From: Litoditis marina
Lineage: Eukaryota > Nematoda > Chromadorea > Rhabditida > Rhabditidae
Reading direction: 5' to 3'
Length of the DNA: 64,000 nucleotides
Assembly (NCBI GenBank): GCA_964036275.1
Contig: OZ038435.1
Span: 6,144,187-6,208,186, forward strand
The notes under the pieces: generated by a model
The model's database searches: none
Seen by the model: the letters and a program-made list of their open reading frames with translations, nothing else
What the model was told of the DNA's origin: nothing
Translations under genes and position numbers: made by a program
Shown: piece after piece, positions 53,501 through 64,000 of the stretch
Numbering within the stretch: position 1 is the stretch's first letter
How the letters are laid out: every line of letters starts with the position of its first letter

Positions 53501-56500
53501 GGGGGGGGGGGGGAACAAGCAGCTATAGTTCGTTTCACGGTTTCACCAATCGATGACTTTCTACAGTAATCTTTCGAAAATTCAAACGCCTTTTTCTAGT
53601 CAACAGACAGAATTTAAGATTCACTGTTCTGTATGCTTGTAGTACCCAAAGTGGAAAACGAAATCACAAAGTTTAAACAATGTACTACACCTACAAGATA
53701 TGATAAATTCACTTAAAAGCTTTATAATCTTACTGTAGAGGGCTATTGTTCCGTGAAACAGACTATACCAACTATTCGTTGTAGATTGATCTGAACAAAC
53801 TACAAACGTTCGAATTGCAACAGAATCGAACTACGGACCGTGTGAGATAGAACAACATTCACGGTGGAGGCCTGGATTGCAAGAGAAAATCCTATTTTTC
53901 TTCAGTCCTACTGACCACTAAGAAATTCTTGTATTTTTGAATATGAGAGGACCGGCAGACAGTCTATTCTACACGTGATGGGTTGGGGTTGAACACGTTT
54001 GATGTACCAGTAAATCACGAACTTCCCACCAGTTAAATTCAAATTTCATAAGGAATGTTGTGTCATTTGTTTGCTATGTTTCTATTGCGAACACCAAACC
54101 GCACTTTTTGGTTTTTGCTCCTTTTAGGCTCGCAAATTTGATAAGCGCGAGGCACCTTCACTGGCCTGAACCACATGCAAAGTAGGAAAAGGTAGCTAAA
54201 AAGCACATAAAAATAGCTGGGCCTCTGATTTTTGTTGAGTTGACTGAATTGAGGAACTGAATATTCAGAACTACTTTGAACAAGGAAACAAGCAACGATT
54301 CTGGAGACGTTTAATACTTCCTAATGATTTGGTACATGTATAGTTTCATGTATGTACTGCATGGAAGTTTATCATTACTTGGAAAAGACTTGAAGTAGAG
54401 TAGTTCTCTATTCCTTTCTGTTTCTATGGTAGAAAAACATACTTCTGTTATGAAAATTTCATCATTATATTGTAATAGCGAATAACGTTTCGAACGTTCT
54501 TTCAAACATCAAACTCTTTTCTGGCTCCAAGTATACGATTGGCCAATAATCGAGCCTATACGCTTTATTTTTGCCCTACCGCGTTTGTACTTTGATTTCC
54601 TTGCTATTCGGTTTAAGTTCGTAATCGGCAGGTCCCGAGATCAATATTAAAGTTTCAAGTTTTATTCGTGACATCACAATGTTACATAGTGGTGGACCAT
54701 GACCAAAGTCCAAATCTTTCTGTCTCGGCATGCTCTTGGCGTCAAACTTCAACAAATATGTGGTCACTCTTGTACTTTTCAGCCCTTCCGATACAAAGAC
54801 CAACTCTAAAATAGAGGACAATGTCAGTCGATTATTGGACAAGTTGGTGGCCAGTCACGACAGGAGAATCAGACCGAATTACGGAGGTAATCATATATAA
54901 TATATTTATGACTTTATTATGTATTAGAAATGTAATGGTCCACAGGGAACATCAACGAAATCTGTTTTTCTTATTCACCATCTCAATCTCACTCCTCATC
55001 TTTATCTCTTTTTCTTTCGCTTTCTCTCTTTCTCTCTTTCTCTCTCTCTCTCTATCTCTCTATCTCTCTCTTACTCTTTTTCTCTAAGAACGTCATAATG
55101 TTTATTCAGAACACTGAGTGCATCCCTGGGGAATGGAAATATGAATAATGTCCCGTACTAATTCGGTTCTAGTCAAGAATTGAAACAATCTCAGCGTTTC
55201 CCTCAAAAAAAGGAAACATGTCCAATTACCCAAACTTTTTGTCAACGAATTTTAGGAATTTGTAATAAAATCTTCTTTTGTGTTTTTGAGCCTAGTTTCG
55301 ACGTACTCTATTAGTATCTCTATTAGTATCCCTTCCCTTCAGAAAGTCACCAAGTCTTGTAGTTTTTATGTACTATACAATTTTTTATGTACTATACAAA
55401 AAAATAGTTTTTATGTACTATACAACACGAGTTTGGCTCATACACCATACAAGCTCGTTTTCGGAACAGCAAGCCCTATTTACTAGAAGACAATAGTCAC
55501 GTGAAGTTAGCATTCTAACTAGGCATTGTGCACTTTGTCATTGCACGTTTCCGAGTTCGGCAGTGTTTAACATGTTTCACGTGGCAATTGACTAGCAGTA
55601 TAGGTACGAAGCGAAGCCCACTCACTTCTTCCAGCTTCCTAATCGAGTTTCGCTGCTTTGCGAAATTCGGCGCCAGATAATTTCTGTTGTCAAGAGTAAT
55701 GTAATTTGTGTCAAAAAAGTTTAGCTCTCTAGAATTAGAGACTAGTTCCGTAATTATGGATCCGACCTAACTTCCGTGTAGAGAACTTGGTGGAAAAGTG
55801 TACGGGGATCGGAAAATGAATGCGACTCAGTAAAGTCGAGCACGACATCGGAAACTACCATTGGCAAAGTAGTCTGGCTCTTACACTAGTAGACGTTATG
55901 ATATGAAATTGACTTCCAGACAATGTTTTTCCGTCGTAAAATGTCCTGTGATTGACTCACGGATATACCTACCAGTTGAACAACTACCATGATGAAAAAT
56001 GCCTCAAAGTTTCAAAGGCACGCTGAGCACGATTAAAATTAACTTTATCTGCGAGAGCTTGGAATGATCAGACAAATTTGAGAAATAAGATTTATCTAAC
56101 ACAACATCTTCCAGGACCCCCGATTGAGGTGAACATCACAGCCCATATCACCACAATTAGTGCAGTTTCCGAGGTTTCGATGGTGAGTGGAAAAGTTCAG
56201 TTCAGACGTAGAATTTTTTTTCACTTTCACCCCCCTCCCCGCGCGGTTAAACCAGAAACAGTCATTGTATTTTCAACCCCCACGGTAGAGGTTGCGTGGC
56301 TCACTCCATCCCATCGCGCTTACGAAATTGAAATTTCAAAATCGGCGACAGTTATAGGAATGAGTCCGTTTGAGTCATTGTTCTTGATTGTTTCCGGTGA
56401 AAACTGGTGCGAAAACAACCTTGTTCTCCCCCAAATAATAGTCTTTACTCTCGTCACCTGACCGAGATAATTGCGCGAATTGTTTCCGACGCAGCACCCA

Positions 56501-59500
56501 AATGACGAATATGTCTGCGGTGAAATCGAAGCTGAACTGCAAACTTTCGGACAGAGTCCAAGAGTTCAAGTGGATCGGGTAGATAAATTCATGAGCAATG
56601 CGAAAATGTAGAAAGCAAATGGAGTGGGGGGGGGGGGAGGCTAGAAGGCTGTGTATGACTCCACTTATCCCACAAACGAGCAAACTTGAAGAGAACATTT
56701 GAATAGAAAAAATATTACGTACGGATCAGGCGTACCAATCCCTCCAGTCTCATGTGAAGAAAATATAAGTTTCTCATGAGCTACTCATGAGCTCCCAAGG
56801 CTGTATCATAGAAATCAATGGAATCTTCTCATACGCTCGTGAAATATAGCTCATGAGGTAATCTCATGAGTTTTTGGAGATATTGGTACGCCACCAGACT
56901 AGAAAACCCTGAACGGCCTATCTGCATTTTCTTGGTTCCACCCAGTTTATCACTTTTCAACATTCTCGATTTACGACCTAGAAGTGTTACACATTGAGAA
57001 TGGGCCCGTTTTGTGCAGCACATGTTATGACTAAGAACAACCTGCGATGACGGACACATGATAAAATGATCATAAAATGGAGGATGGAAACTGCAAACTA
57101 CTCGCATGAACGATTTATATATCAGCTGTGAGACATCAGCTTTGGGGGAGAGAGTAGTGTAGTTTTGGGGGGAGTGGTGGAGTATAGGAGGGGTCCACGT
57201 CTTTGTTGTAGTAAAGCGAGATCAAACTCCAAATACCGCAAGGCAGAGCAGTATACTTTATACATCAGGACTCTATGTTGCGGAAAGTTGCACCGATTCC
57301 GATCGCGTGAAAAACTATTGTAGTGTATTGTACATAGCATACGTTTATATATCAACTTGGATTTTAACTCGAGAAGAAGCGCTGTAGGTCGGACGTTTGA
57401 GTTTGATTGGAACAGTTCTCACTCGTTGTTTTTACTCTGTCATCACCTGATTCAAGAACTTTTTCTGTTTGTCATTAACACTGGGCGTAGGGCATCGGAA
57501 ATAGCAGTTATCTAATACATTGCCATCTGATTAGCCCCAATTAGTAAGTATGTTACTGAGAAAGGGAAATTGAAGCGTATTACTGAGTGATCTACGGTCT
57601 ATGAAGCCAAATGAGTGAAAACAAATGTTGTTGGAACGCAAAAGTTCAGGACTACACTCTGGACCTGTATTTGCGTCAGATCTGGAAGGATCCTCGATTG
57701 GCGTGGGAGAGCAAGGTGGAATCGTCGCTGACTATAGGTGAGTTGTAGTTTGATCGGAGATGCTTAGTCTGATCTACGTTTGATCTCTGTCGCGATACAT
57801 ATTTTTTTCACTTCGCATCGTTTCGAGGCGGTGATCATCATACACATTATCGTCAAAACGGCTTCTTGTGCAGTAGTGGTACAGTTGATTCCTCATGGTT
57901 GATCGCGATAGGAATCCGACTAATCTCATTATTCTAGTCAACTACTACCTTTTCATAAGTTTGGTCGAGTGCAAGACTTTACTCGTGAAGTTAGGCGCAA
58001 TCCGCGGATTTAGCTGTGTTTTCAGATCAAACTACAATTCAGAATTGTGCACTTATATATGTTTCTTTCTGATGTATCTTCAATCCACAACACATTCCCT
58101 CAGTCGTGTTCAATTAAACTGCTTGTGTAGTCCTTTAAGAATAAATTAATTTCATTATGTCACCCGCATGCACCATTAACTGAAACTGAATCACAGCCAA
58201 CCTCGTTTAGGGGGAGGGCAGACCTACAGTACACTCTCGAAGTAAGAAAAACTTTGCCAAAAATATCTTCGGAAATTTTTCGTAACAAGGGCTAAGCGAA
58301 CTTGAATTGCGCGCCAATAACAGTTTTTTTTTCTATATCTCATTGTCTACAAACGAACAGACTGTGAACAATGAGATAGTTAGCGCGCTTTCTCTTGACT
58401 TTGCGGAAATCAATATGCCGTGGTGCGCCAGAAATCTCAGATTTCCCAACTTCAACAAACTTTCCTGTGAAATTCAATACGATCCCGGAAAGGCTCGGCA
58501 GCGTCATGTATTATGTACAACCGGAGATTATATTTGTGAATACGTCCTTGAGTATAGAAAGGGGGGTATTTTTAGTTGAATACTGTTGTAAATAGTTCGT
58601 TGTAGTTTGATCTTTGTACCCACCATTTTGTACGATTATCGACCAAAAAGCAACAAGACCAAACTACAAACACAGCAACAAAAACATCACACAAGTTTGC
58701 TTTAAATAGGCGATAATAAACACACTGTAGGTTAGAAATATAACACTGCCTATCCTAGAGTCACTTTCTATATCGTCATCTATTTGCAGGCATCGACATG
58801 GTGAAGTCCATCTGGACCCCGGACACGTTCTTCCCGAACGAGAAGAAGTCCTTCTTCCACGAGGCCACCTCCCACAACTCGTTCCTTCGGATCGATAACC
58901 GTGGGAATGTACTTCGTAGTATCAGACTGACAGTGACCGCCAACTGTCCAATGAACCTGCACACGGTGCGTCAATTTACATCTTCAGTATTTCATCAATC
59001 GCAGTTTTGAATCTTGTTTGAAAAAAAATGTGAGTCTTTAGTAGTTTGCAATATAAACAATACGTTCGAAAGTTAGAAATGCATTTCAGAACTTTAAAAT
59101 AACTCAAACTCACAAAAACCAGATTTATTGAGAAAGCACGAAGGGAAGTTGAGAAAGTTCTGATCTTCCGTGAGAAAGGAGTGACATCGAAAAATTCCAA
59201 CCGTCAGGTTATAATTCGATATGTTGTTTCAGTTCCCATTGGATATTCAAGAATGTGCACTGGAAGTTGAGGTGAGTTAGCTAGGTTTTCAAAGTGTTTA
59301 CTTTGATCAGTTCTATGAACGATAGATAGAAGTTACCAAATTATCGTTGTAGTTAGATCTCATTATATCTTATATGCGCTTTTAATTCGTGCATTTTGAC
59401 CACAAACCAAATAATCACACTACAAACACAGTGTGATAAGGTAACAAACACCGTTAAGGCTTTCTGCGGATAAATCTATTCCTATTCTATTATATTATAT

Positions 59501-62500
59501 TCTATTCTATTAAATAGCGAACACTGAATTAGTTATTCAGAGTTACGGCTACTCGACGCGGGATATCATCTACCATTGGCACGGTTCCAACGCGGTTACC
59601 ATCGACGAAAATGTCCATTTGGCCCATTTCACCATCGGAAAGTTCTGGTTCTTCGAGAGAATGATCTCCCTCAGCACTGGTTGGTTTTTTGCACAATTTC
59701 TCTGCCTAGCGTGAATTGCCGACCTTTTCGGAACGACAACTATATGTCATCCCTATTTTGTGCACAAACAACTGATTGCAGGCAACTACTCCCGTCTGAC
59801 GGCCTTTTTCACGTTCAAACGTAACCTGGGCTTCTATCTGATCCAAATCTACTTCCCCTCCTCGCTGATTGTCGTCATTTCCTGGGTCTCATTCTGGCTG
59901 AATCGGGAGGCCGTACAGGCGCGAGTGGCAATAGGTATAGTTCGTTCAACCCACTTATAACTCTCTGCATTAATATGCTCAAATTTTCAGGTCAAAGTTG
60001 GATATGTTGGCGCTTTTGGATTTTCTTCAAATTTTGGTTGTACCTTCTGAACATTTACTACTACAAACTCTGACAGATTGAAACCAAAACGATGAATTAT
60101 TCATTAGAAATAGCCTCCTGAGTATTTGAAGGATTGCTGTACAAGGACATCGATTGCTCAAACAGAGCATATACTTTGCGGTCAGAATTTATAGGTTTTG
60201 GCGTTTATCGAGTGCAAACTACAACTCAGCTATGGTCGATCTAGCTTATTTTTGGGTTTCAGGCGTCACAACTGTGCTCACGATGACAACTCTTATGACC
60301 AGTACCAACGCCAGCTTGCCGAAGGTAGATCAATTTTGTGGTCTTTACATATATCCATGACAGTTGAATAAGTTTGATGTTACGAACTAGGAAGTTCTTA
60401 GACATTCCGTACTATACATAGGAAAACGTGCGGCTCTCTCGTGCGTGAACGACAACGTGAGAAAGAAGTTTTGCTGTGCGAATTGTTGACTGAACAATAC
60501 ATTTTCAGGTCAGCTACGTGAAGAGTTTGGACATTTTTCTTGGGATGTGTTTCTTTATTGGTGAGTGTATTGAACTTGGAGTAGAGAACACATTGTGTAT
60601 AAAATTTTATGTCGCGGTTGCTAATTCCACTTTTCTCTGACAAGATTACTTTGCAATCTGCCAAGTGACATTTACCTCGTGTAAGAGTCTAACACACACT
60701 TCTCAAGAGTTTCCAATGATTATTACGTCCATGGAAGCTCCCGTGTAGTTAGTTGGAGGGGATTTTTGAACAGTTTCAATGAGATGTGCATGAGTTGTTG
60801 TATAGAGTAAACCACAACTTTAAAGCTCAGGAATATGGTAACTTTCCGGCTCAAAAACTGTAGTCTGATCATAGAGCTCCTAGCCAGAACGCAACAACGT
60901 TTGTTTTCAGTCTAATTGCGACATTGAGTAGTCCGGACTAGGACTCTAATTTCATCAATTAGCCCGAGTCCTGGAGTTTAGCGCAGAAAGTATTCAATGA
61001 GGGTTGCATATAGTCGTCGCCAACGGAAAGGCGGGGGGGTACTGTATATCTCACTTTTCGCTGTGTACGGACACATGTCCCCGATTCCAAAACTTGTTAG
61101 TTATCGCCTCTTGTAGCGCAGTGGTTACCGCCTGGCCTATGAATCTTTTGCTCGCAGGTTCCAAAGAGACAACAATTAATAAATTTGGCACCCACCATAA
61201 GTATTTTATTGAAAGAAGAGAATGGTAAAAAGCATAAAATTTCTTCTGTTTTGATCTACTATGTGAGTGAGTGGGTACTGGGTATAGTTCGATTCAAAGA
61301 TCAAGCTCAGATCAAACCAAACCTGGATCAAATTACAACTGAAAATGGATCAACCTTACTAGATTACTTTCAGTGTTCGCTTCGTTAGTGGAGTATGCGG
61401 GTATCGGGTACCTGATGAAAAGGACGAGAGACATTAGGACAGCCTCCCCGGTGACCTACTATGAGACGGGGGATGGGGTGTTGAAGGAGCAGGAGCAGCA
61501 AAGGAAGAAGAGCAGGAGGGAGAGAGACACCACGGTCAAGGTAAGAGAGAGAGGGGAGAGAGAGGGGGAGGGAGGGTGAGAGAGAGGAGGGGAGAACCAA
61601 CCTCAATGAAGGTCTTTGTGCTCAGATTGGTCCTTTCCAGCCTGAACCGCTCTATACACGTACTATAAGTTTCTCGAAAAAACTGCGGTATAAGTGTCAA
61701 TTTTTTGTCCACTTTAAATGTGTCGCCTATCATTGTTCACGTAGTTGACACGTTTCACGTGATTATCAATTTTCTACGGTTTCACTTCCTATTGATATTG
61801 ATAGGATAAAACTAGTTTTTGTGATAACAAGTATTGGATGGCTAAGTGGGTGCGGACTTTGTTCCTTGAATAGAGTGCAACGATGCGAGTAGATTTAACG
61901 AGCTGAAAGAGAAATATGATGTATGGCAAGTGTTCGAATTACGGGATCACATCAGGTTTCAACGGGGGAGTCACGTAGAATATGGATTCTCTGATCTATG
62001 GAATAGAATATGGATGGTAGAATCTGGAGAGGAGGGTAAGGAGAGAAGGAAAGTAGAACGACTCCATAGTACGTATGCTAGAAGATCCCGGCTCCTTCAT
62101 CCCATTCTGCGTCTCCTCGAACAAACGCTATTTCTCTGCTCTTACACTCGCCGGGATGTAGGAGACGAGAAATAGTGGGGCAGAGCGAGAGGCGCAGGAT
62201 GGCATGAAGGTGACGGGATCTTCTAGCATACGTACTCTGAAAGTGTCCACTGTCTGCATCTGAGTTGTAGTTTGATCTTCGTTCACAACATAATATGGCG
62301 AGTCAAAACTGAAACGCAGCAGGATCAAACTACACATATCAGTTCTCTCTCCTGGAGCGAGCCCTTGTCATTCTTTTTGAAAATACCGTACTAACGGTCT
62401 CGGACTACATCCAAAGTTACTTCTTAGCATACGGAGAATACGTAGAAAGACACTATACTGCTAGTCAACAGTCACGTGAAACATGTTGAATACAGCAGAA

Positions 62501-62992
62501 TTCAGAAACATGCGATGACAAAGTCCATGATGCCGCATTAGAGTGCCGTGAGTATTCAATTTACTTCTAGTATACCTGTGGTTGACTTATCTGTGAGAAA
62601 GTGCCCCAAATTTATGATTGGAAACTACTCTATCCTCCTTAATTGATAAAACTTTTGTTGATTTGCAGGTAGACATGGATGGTAGTCAGGACCAGCGAAT
62701 TCCCCTCCTCTCAATGGTGCCCATCCCGGCCGACCCCTTCAAAGTGAAGAGCAAGCTGTTCTTCGGAATTCGGCCATCACAGGTTGGTTTATGAGAGGAT
62801 GAATTTGAAAATTTCATCTAGTTTGTTTTTAATTTATTTATGTGTCTACATTCAAAGAATGTGGCACTTGCTCATTAGAGAAAGCGGTAAACTCAATTAT
62901 TTCAGGTCGATCTGTTCTCGCGGATATTCTTCCCCAGTTTCTTCGTCATATTTCACATTGTCTACTGGACATTCTACTTGAATATACAATAG
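50580..62992 (+). CDS. GABA-A-type Cys-loop chloride channel subunit
   Basis: Fourteen exons give 455 residues: 50580-50642, 50903-50958, 54783-54886, 56115-56182, 57650-57737, 58790-58965, 59233-59271, 59541-59679, 59782-59934, 60263-60324, 60509-60560, 61374-61540, 62669-62782 and 62906-62992. All phases fit. The first exon is a signal peptide ([15 protein letters not shown]). Next come [24 protein letters not shown], the Cys-loop from C179 to C193 with 13 residues between, VESYGYST (loop B) and STGNYSRL (loop C). M1, M2 ([21 protein letters not shown] at 6'), M3, a basic M3-M4 loop and M4 ([20 protein letters not shown]) follow. It resembles RDL/beta-type subunits such as nematode GAB-1, LGC-37, LGC-38 or UNC-49; I cannot choose among them. 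It would form a postsynaptic GABA-gated anion channel. Residue -2' of M2 is Gln rather than Pro/Ala. Confidence 0.95.
53493..53513 (+). repeat. Poly(G) run of 21
   Basis: An uninterrupted run of 21 G on the sense strand of a receptor intron (50959-54782). It could form a G-quadruplex; it may also vary in length between reads. Confidence 0.8.
54990..55085. repeat. CT microsatellite in receptor intron
   Basis: CTTTCTCTC-type tract, about 100 bp, 100 bp after the donor of exon 54783-54886. Confidence 0.85.
55480..55603. mobile_element. Family D MITE, copy 4
   Basis: TTTACTAGAAGACAATAGTC at the left, CAATTGACTAGCAGTATAG at the right, with GTTCGGCAGTGTTTAACATG and TTTCACGTG inside. Lies in a receptor intron. 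Confidence 0.7.
56729..56892. mobile_element. Family E palindrome, copy 2
   Basis: GGCGTACCAATCCCTCCAGT at the left, AGATATTGGTACGCC at the right, with CTCATGAGCTACTCATGAG inside. Lies in a receptor intron. Confidence 0.7.
58598..58678. repeat. Family A mini-palindrome, best copy
   Basis: 81 bp, TCGTTGTAGTTTGATCTTTG at the left and GACCAAACTACAAACACAGC at the right. Lies 110 bp before receptor exon 58790. Confidence 0.7.
59344..59432. repeat. Family A mini-palindrome
   Basis: TCGTTGTAGTTAGATCTC at the left and ATCACACTACAAACACAG at the right, between two receptor exons. Confidence 0.6.
61009..61215 (+). repeat. SINE-like element, internally deleted copy
   Basis: ATAGTCGTCGCCAACGGAAA joins directly to CTGTATATCTCACTTTTCGC, whereas the copy at 22723-23840 has several hundred bases between. 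A-box-like TGTAGCGCAGTGGTTACC and B-box-like GCAGGTTCCAAAGAG follow, then AATAAATTTGGCACCCACCA. Confidence 0.65.
61541..61594. repeat. GA tract directly behind a receptor donor site
   Basis: The intron begins GTAAGAGAGAGAGGGGAGAG and stays purine-only for about 50 bp. The same composition occurs in the end of the preceding exon ([15 protein letters not shown]), so coding and intronic purine repeats merge. Confidence 0.8.
62072..62232. mobile_element. Family F MITE, copy 2
   Basis: 161 bp, CGTATGCTAGAAGATCCCGG at the left and GGGATCTTCTAGCATACG at the right. The ends are near-perfect inverted repeats with CTTCATCCCATTCTGCGTCT and its complement inside. Confidence 0.8.
62264..62337. repeat. 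Family A mini-palindrome
   Basis: GAGTTGTAGTTTGATCTTCG at the left and AGGATCAAACTACACATAT at the right, 32 bp after the family F copy. Confidence 0.6.
62453..62575. mobile_element. Family D MITE, copy 5
   Basis: CTATACTGCTAGTCAACAGT at the left, ATTTACTTCTAGTATAC at the right, with CACGTGAAACATGTTGAATA inside. Ends 94 bp before receptor exon 62669. Confidence 0.75.
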
Positions 62993-64000
62993 GAAAGCGG
63001 CGAGACTTTTGTGTCATGTAACCACATCGATAACCTAAATGGAGATCGTGGACGAGTTCATAACCAATCAATGATTTGTGCGTGGACCAGTTTGACACGT
63101 ATACCCGTTTCATCTTGCATATTGCTCAAACACGTTTCGCTGGTTACAAACAAATGAAAATGTACCGGTGAAATGGTATGTATACTACAGTTCTCGTCCT
63201 TCCCACTAAGACTTTGCAATGGCGCCAATGGACGTTCGGATGTTTGCGTTTAATAAATCACGACTATGTGGTCCAATCGCAACGCTTCAGTCCTTTAAAC
63301 CGCAATACATTCTTCAATTGCAGTTTAAATGACCGATGTCACGGGATTGGTCCACATAATCGTCCTTCTTTAATAGAAAACATCCTCCTTATGAGAAAAG
63401 TGGTGCTGCTCACATGTAGTACAAGTGAAGAGCTTATTGCCTAACTATTTCGCTAACATGCGGCTGCCAATGTCTCAATAGGAATGACGATAACCAAGAG
63501 ATGCCTGCTCTTCCCGATCTTCAGAAAATTTTGTTAGACAGTCTTAGAGAGTGTGTCGGAAAGAGAGACGCAGCGTGATGATTACACACGGTTTAGTCCA
63601 GTGATTAGAGTTTATTGTACATGTAGCTTGTTGATGTTCTAATGCTGGTATATTGGAAGGAATACTTTCATTGTACTTTCATTTAGACATGTTTTGTTTT
63701 TTAGATTGTCTCCAAAGGAACTTAACGGGGATTTCCCGGTTATTTGTTGTTTTCTGAAACAATATTTTAGACCAAACTATCTCATCAAATTTATGATCGA
63801 TGTGCCTATTTATATAGTGTTTGTTTGTAAATTCAATTGAAGAAGGCAGGAGGACGTTCAAGAGTGTAGGGGCGACCATGGTTGAATTGTAGTTTGAACT
63901 GCATACACAGCATCATTTCCGAAATGTTTCCGGAAACGCAAACTAAGAACACGGCGCAACAGAAACCGTTCTAACTATATAGGAATACAGGTGAACATAA
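62993..64000. other. Downstream region of the GABA receptor gene
   Basis: One kilobase of 3' UTR and flank. It holds the family B MITE and an isolated family A arm at 63884-63911. A minus-strand open stretch at 63679-63879 has no recognised family. No further gene is visible. Confidence 0.5.
63250..63373. mobile_element. Family B MITE, copy 4, carrying an AATAAA
   Basis: 124 bp, left end TTAATAAATCACGACTATGT, right end AATCGTCCTTCTTTAA. The left arm differs from the other copies in a way that creates AATAAA at 63252-63257, 260 bp after the receptor stop codon. Confidence 0.75.

Noticed and set aside
63679..63879. Minus-strand 66-codon frame reading INRHIDHKFDEIVW as a gene or retroelement piece
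   Set aside because: Too short to assign and without supporting flanking features.

Overview
The window is nuclear DNA of a nematode, very probably a chromadorean. The strongest evidence is the gene at 8615-15127 (minus): its reconstructed protein is close, over long stretches, to the UNC-47 vesicular GABA transporter of Caenorhabditis as I recall it. Introns are short to medium with T-rich TTTCAG-type 3' splice sites. Several start codons sit directly behind an AG acceptor, as expected where spliced leaders are added. No bacterial or viral gene was seen.

Layout: (1) 1-6922 minus, VPS53 (GARP/EARP tethering subunit), 3' end off the left edge; (2) 7499-8158 plus, FAM32A-like small nuclear protein, head-to-head with VPS53; (3) 8615-15127 minus, UNC-47/VGAT, 12 coding exons; (4) 17879-30665 plus, a superfamily 1 (UPF1/NAM7-like) helicase, 25 coding exons, about 1015 residues; (5) 32709-45209 minus, a casein-kinase-1-like gene that looks like a pseudokinase, with a 7.2 kb first intron full of repeats and an internal tandem duplication of three exons; (6) 50580-62992 plus, a GABA-A-type Cys-loop chloride channel subunit, 14 exons, 455 residues. 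Exon boundaries were worked out by hand from splice sites, reading phase and family conservation. Phases agree across every junction listed for VPS53, FAM32A, UNC-47 and the GABA receptor.

The rest is dominated by small mobile elements. At least ten families of short palindromic (MITE-like) elements recur, several as 2-5 copies of the same length. There are also tRNA-derived SINE-like copies, a nested non-LTR retrotransposon 3' fragment with a long (TA)n tail, a possible solo LTR, two minisatellites and many CT/GA tracts. Two cases appear to touch gene structure. One MITE sits exactly on an intron-exon boundary of unc-47 and appears to supply the AG acceptor. A duplicated exon block in the pseudokinase gene can be used only one copy at a time without breaking the frame.

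Functionally, UNC-47 loads GABA into synaptic vesicles and the channel at 50.6-63.0 kb would be a postsynaptic GABA receptor, so two steps of inhibitory signalling lie 35 kb apart. VPS53 and FAM32A are housekeeping genes.
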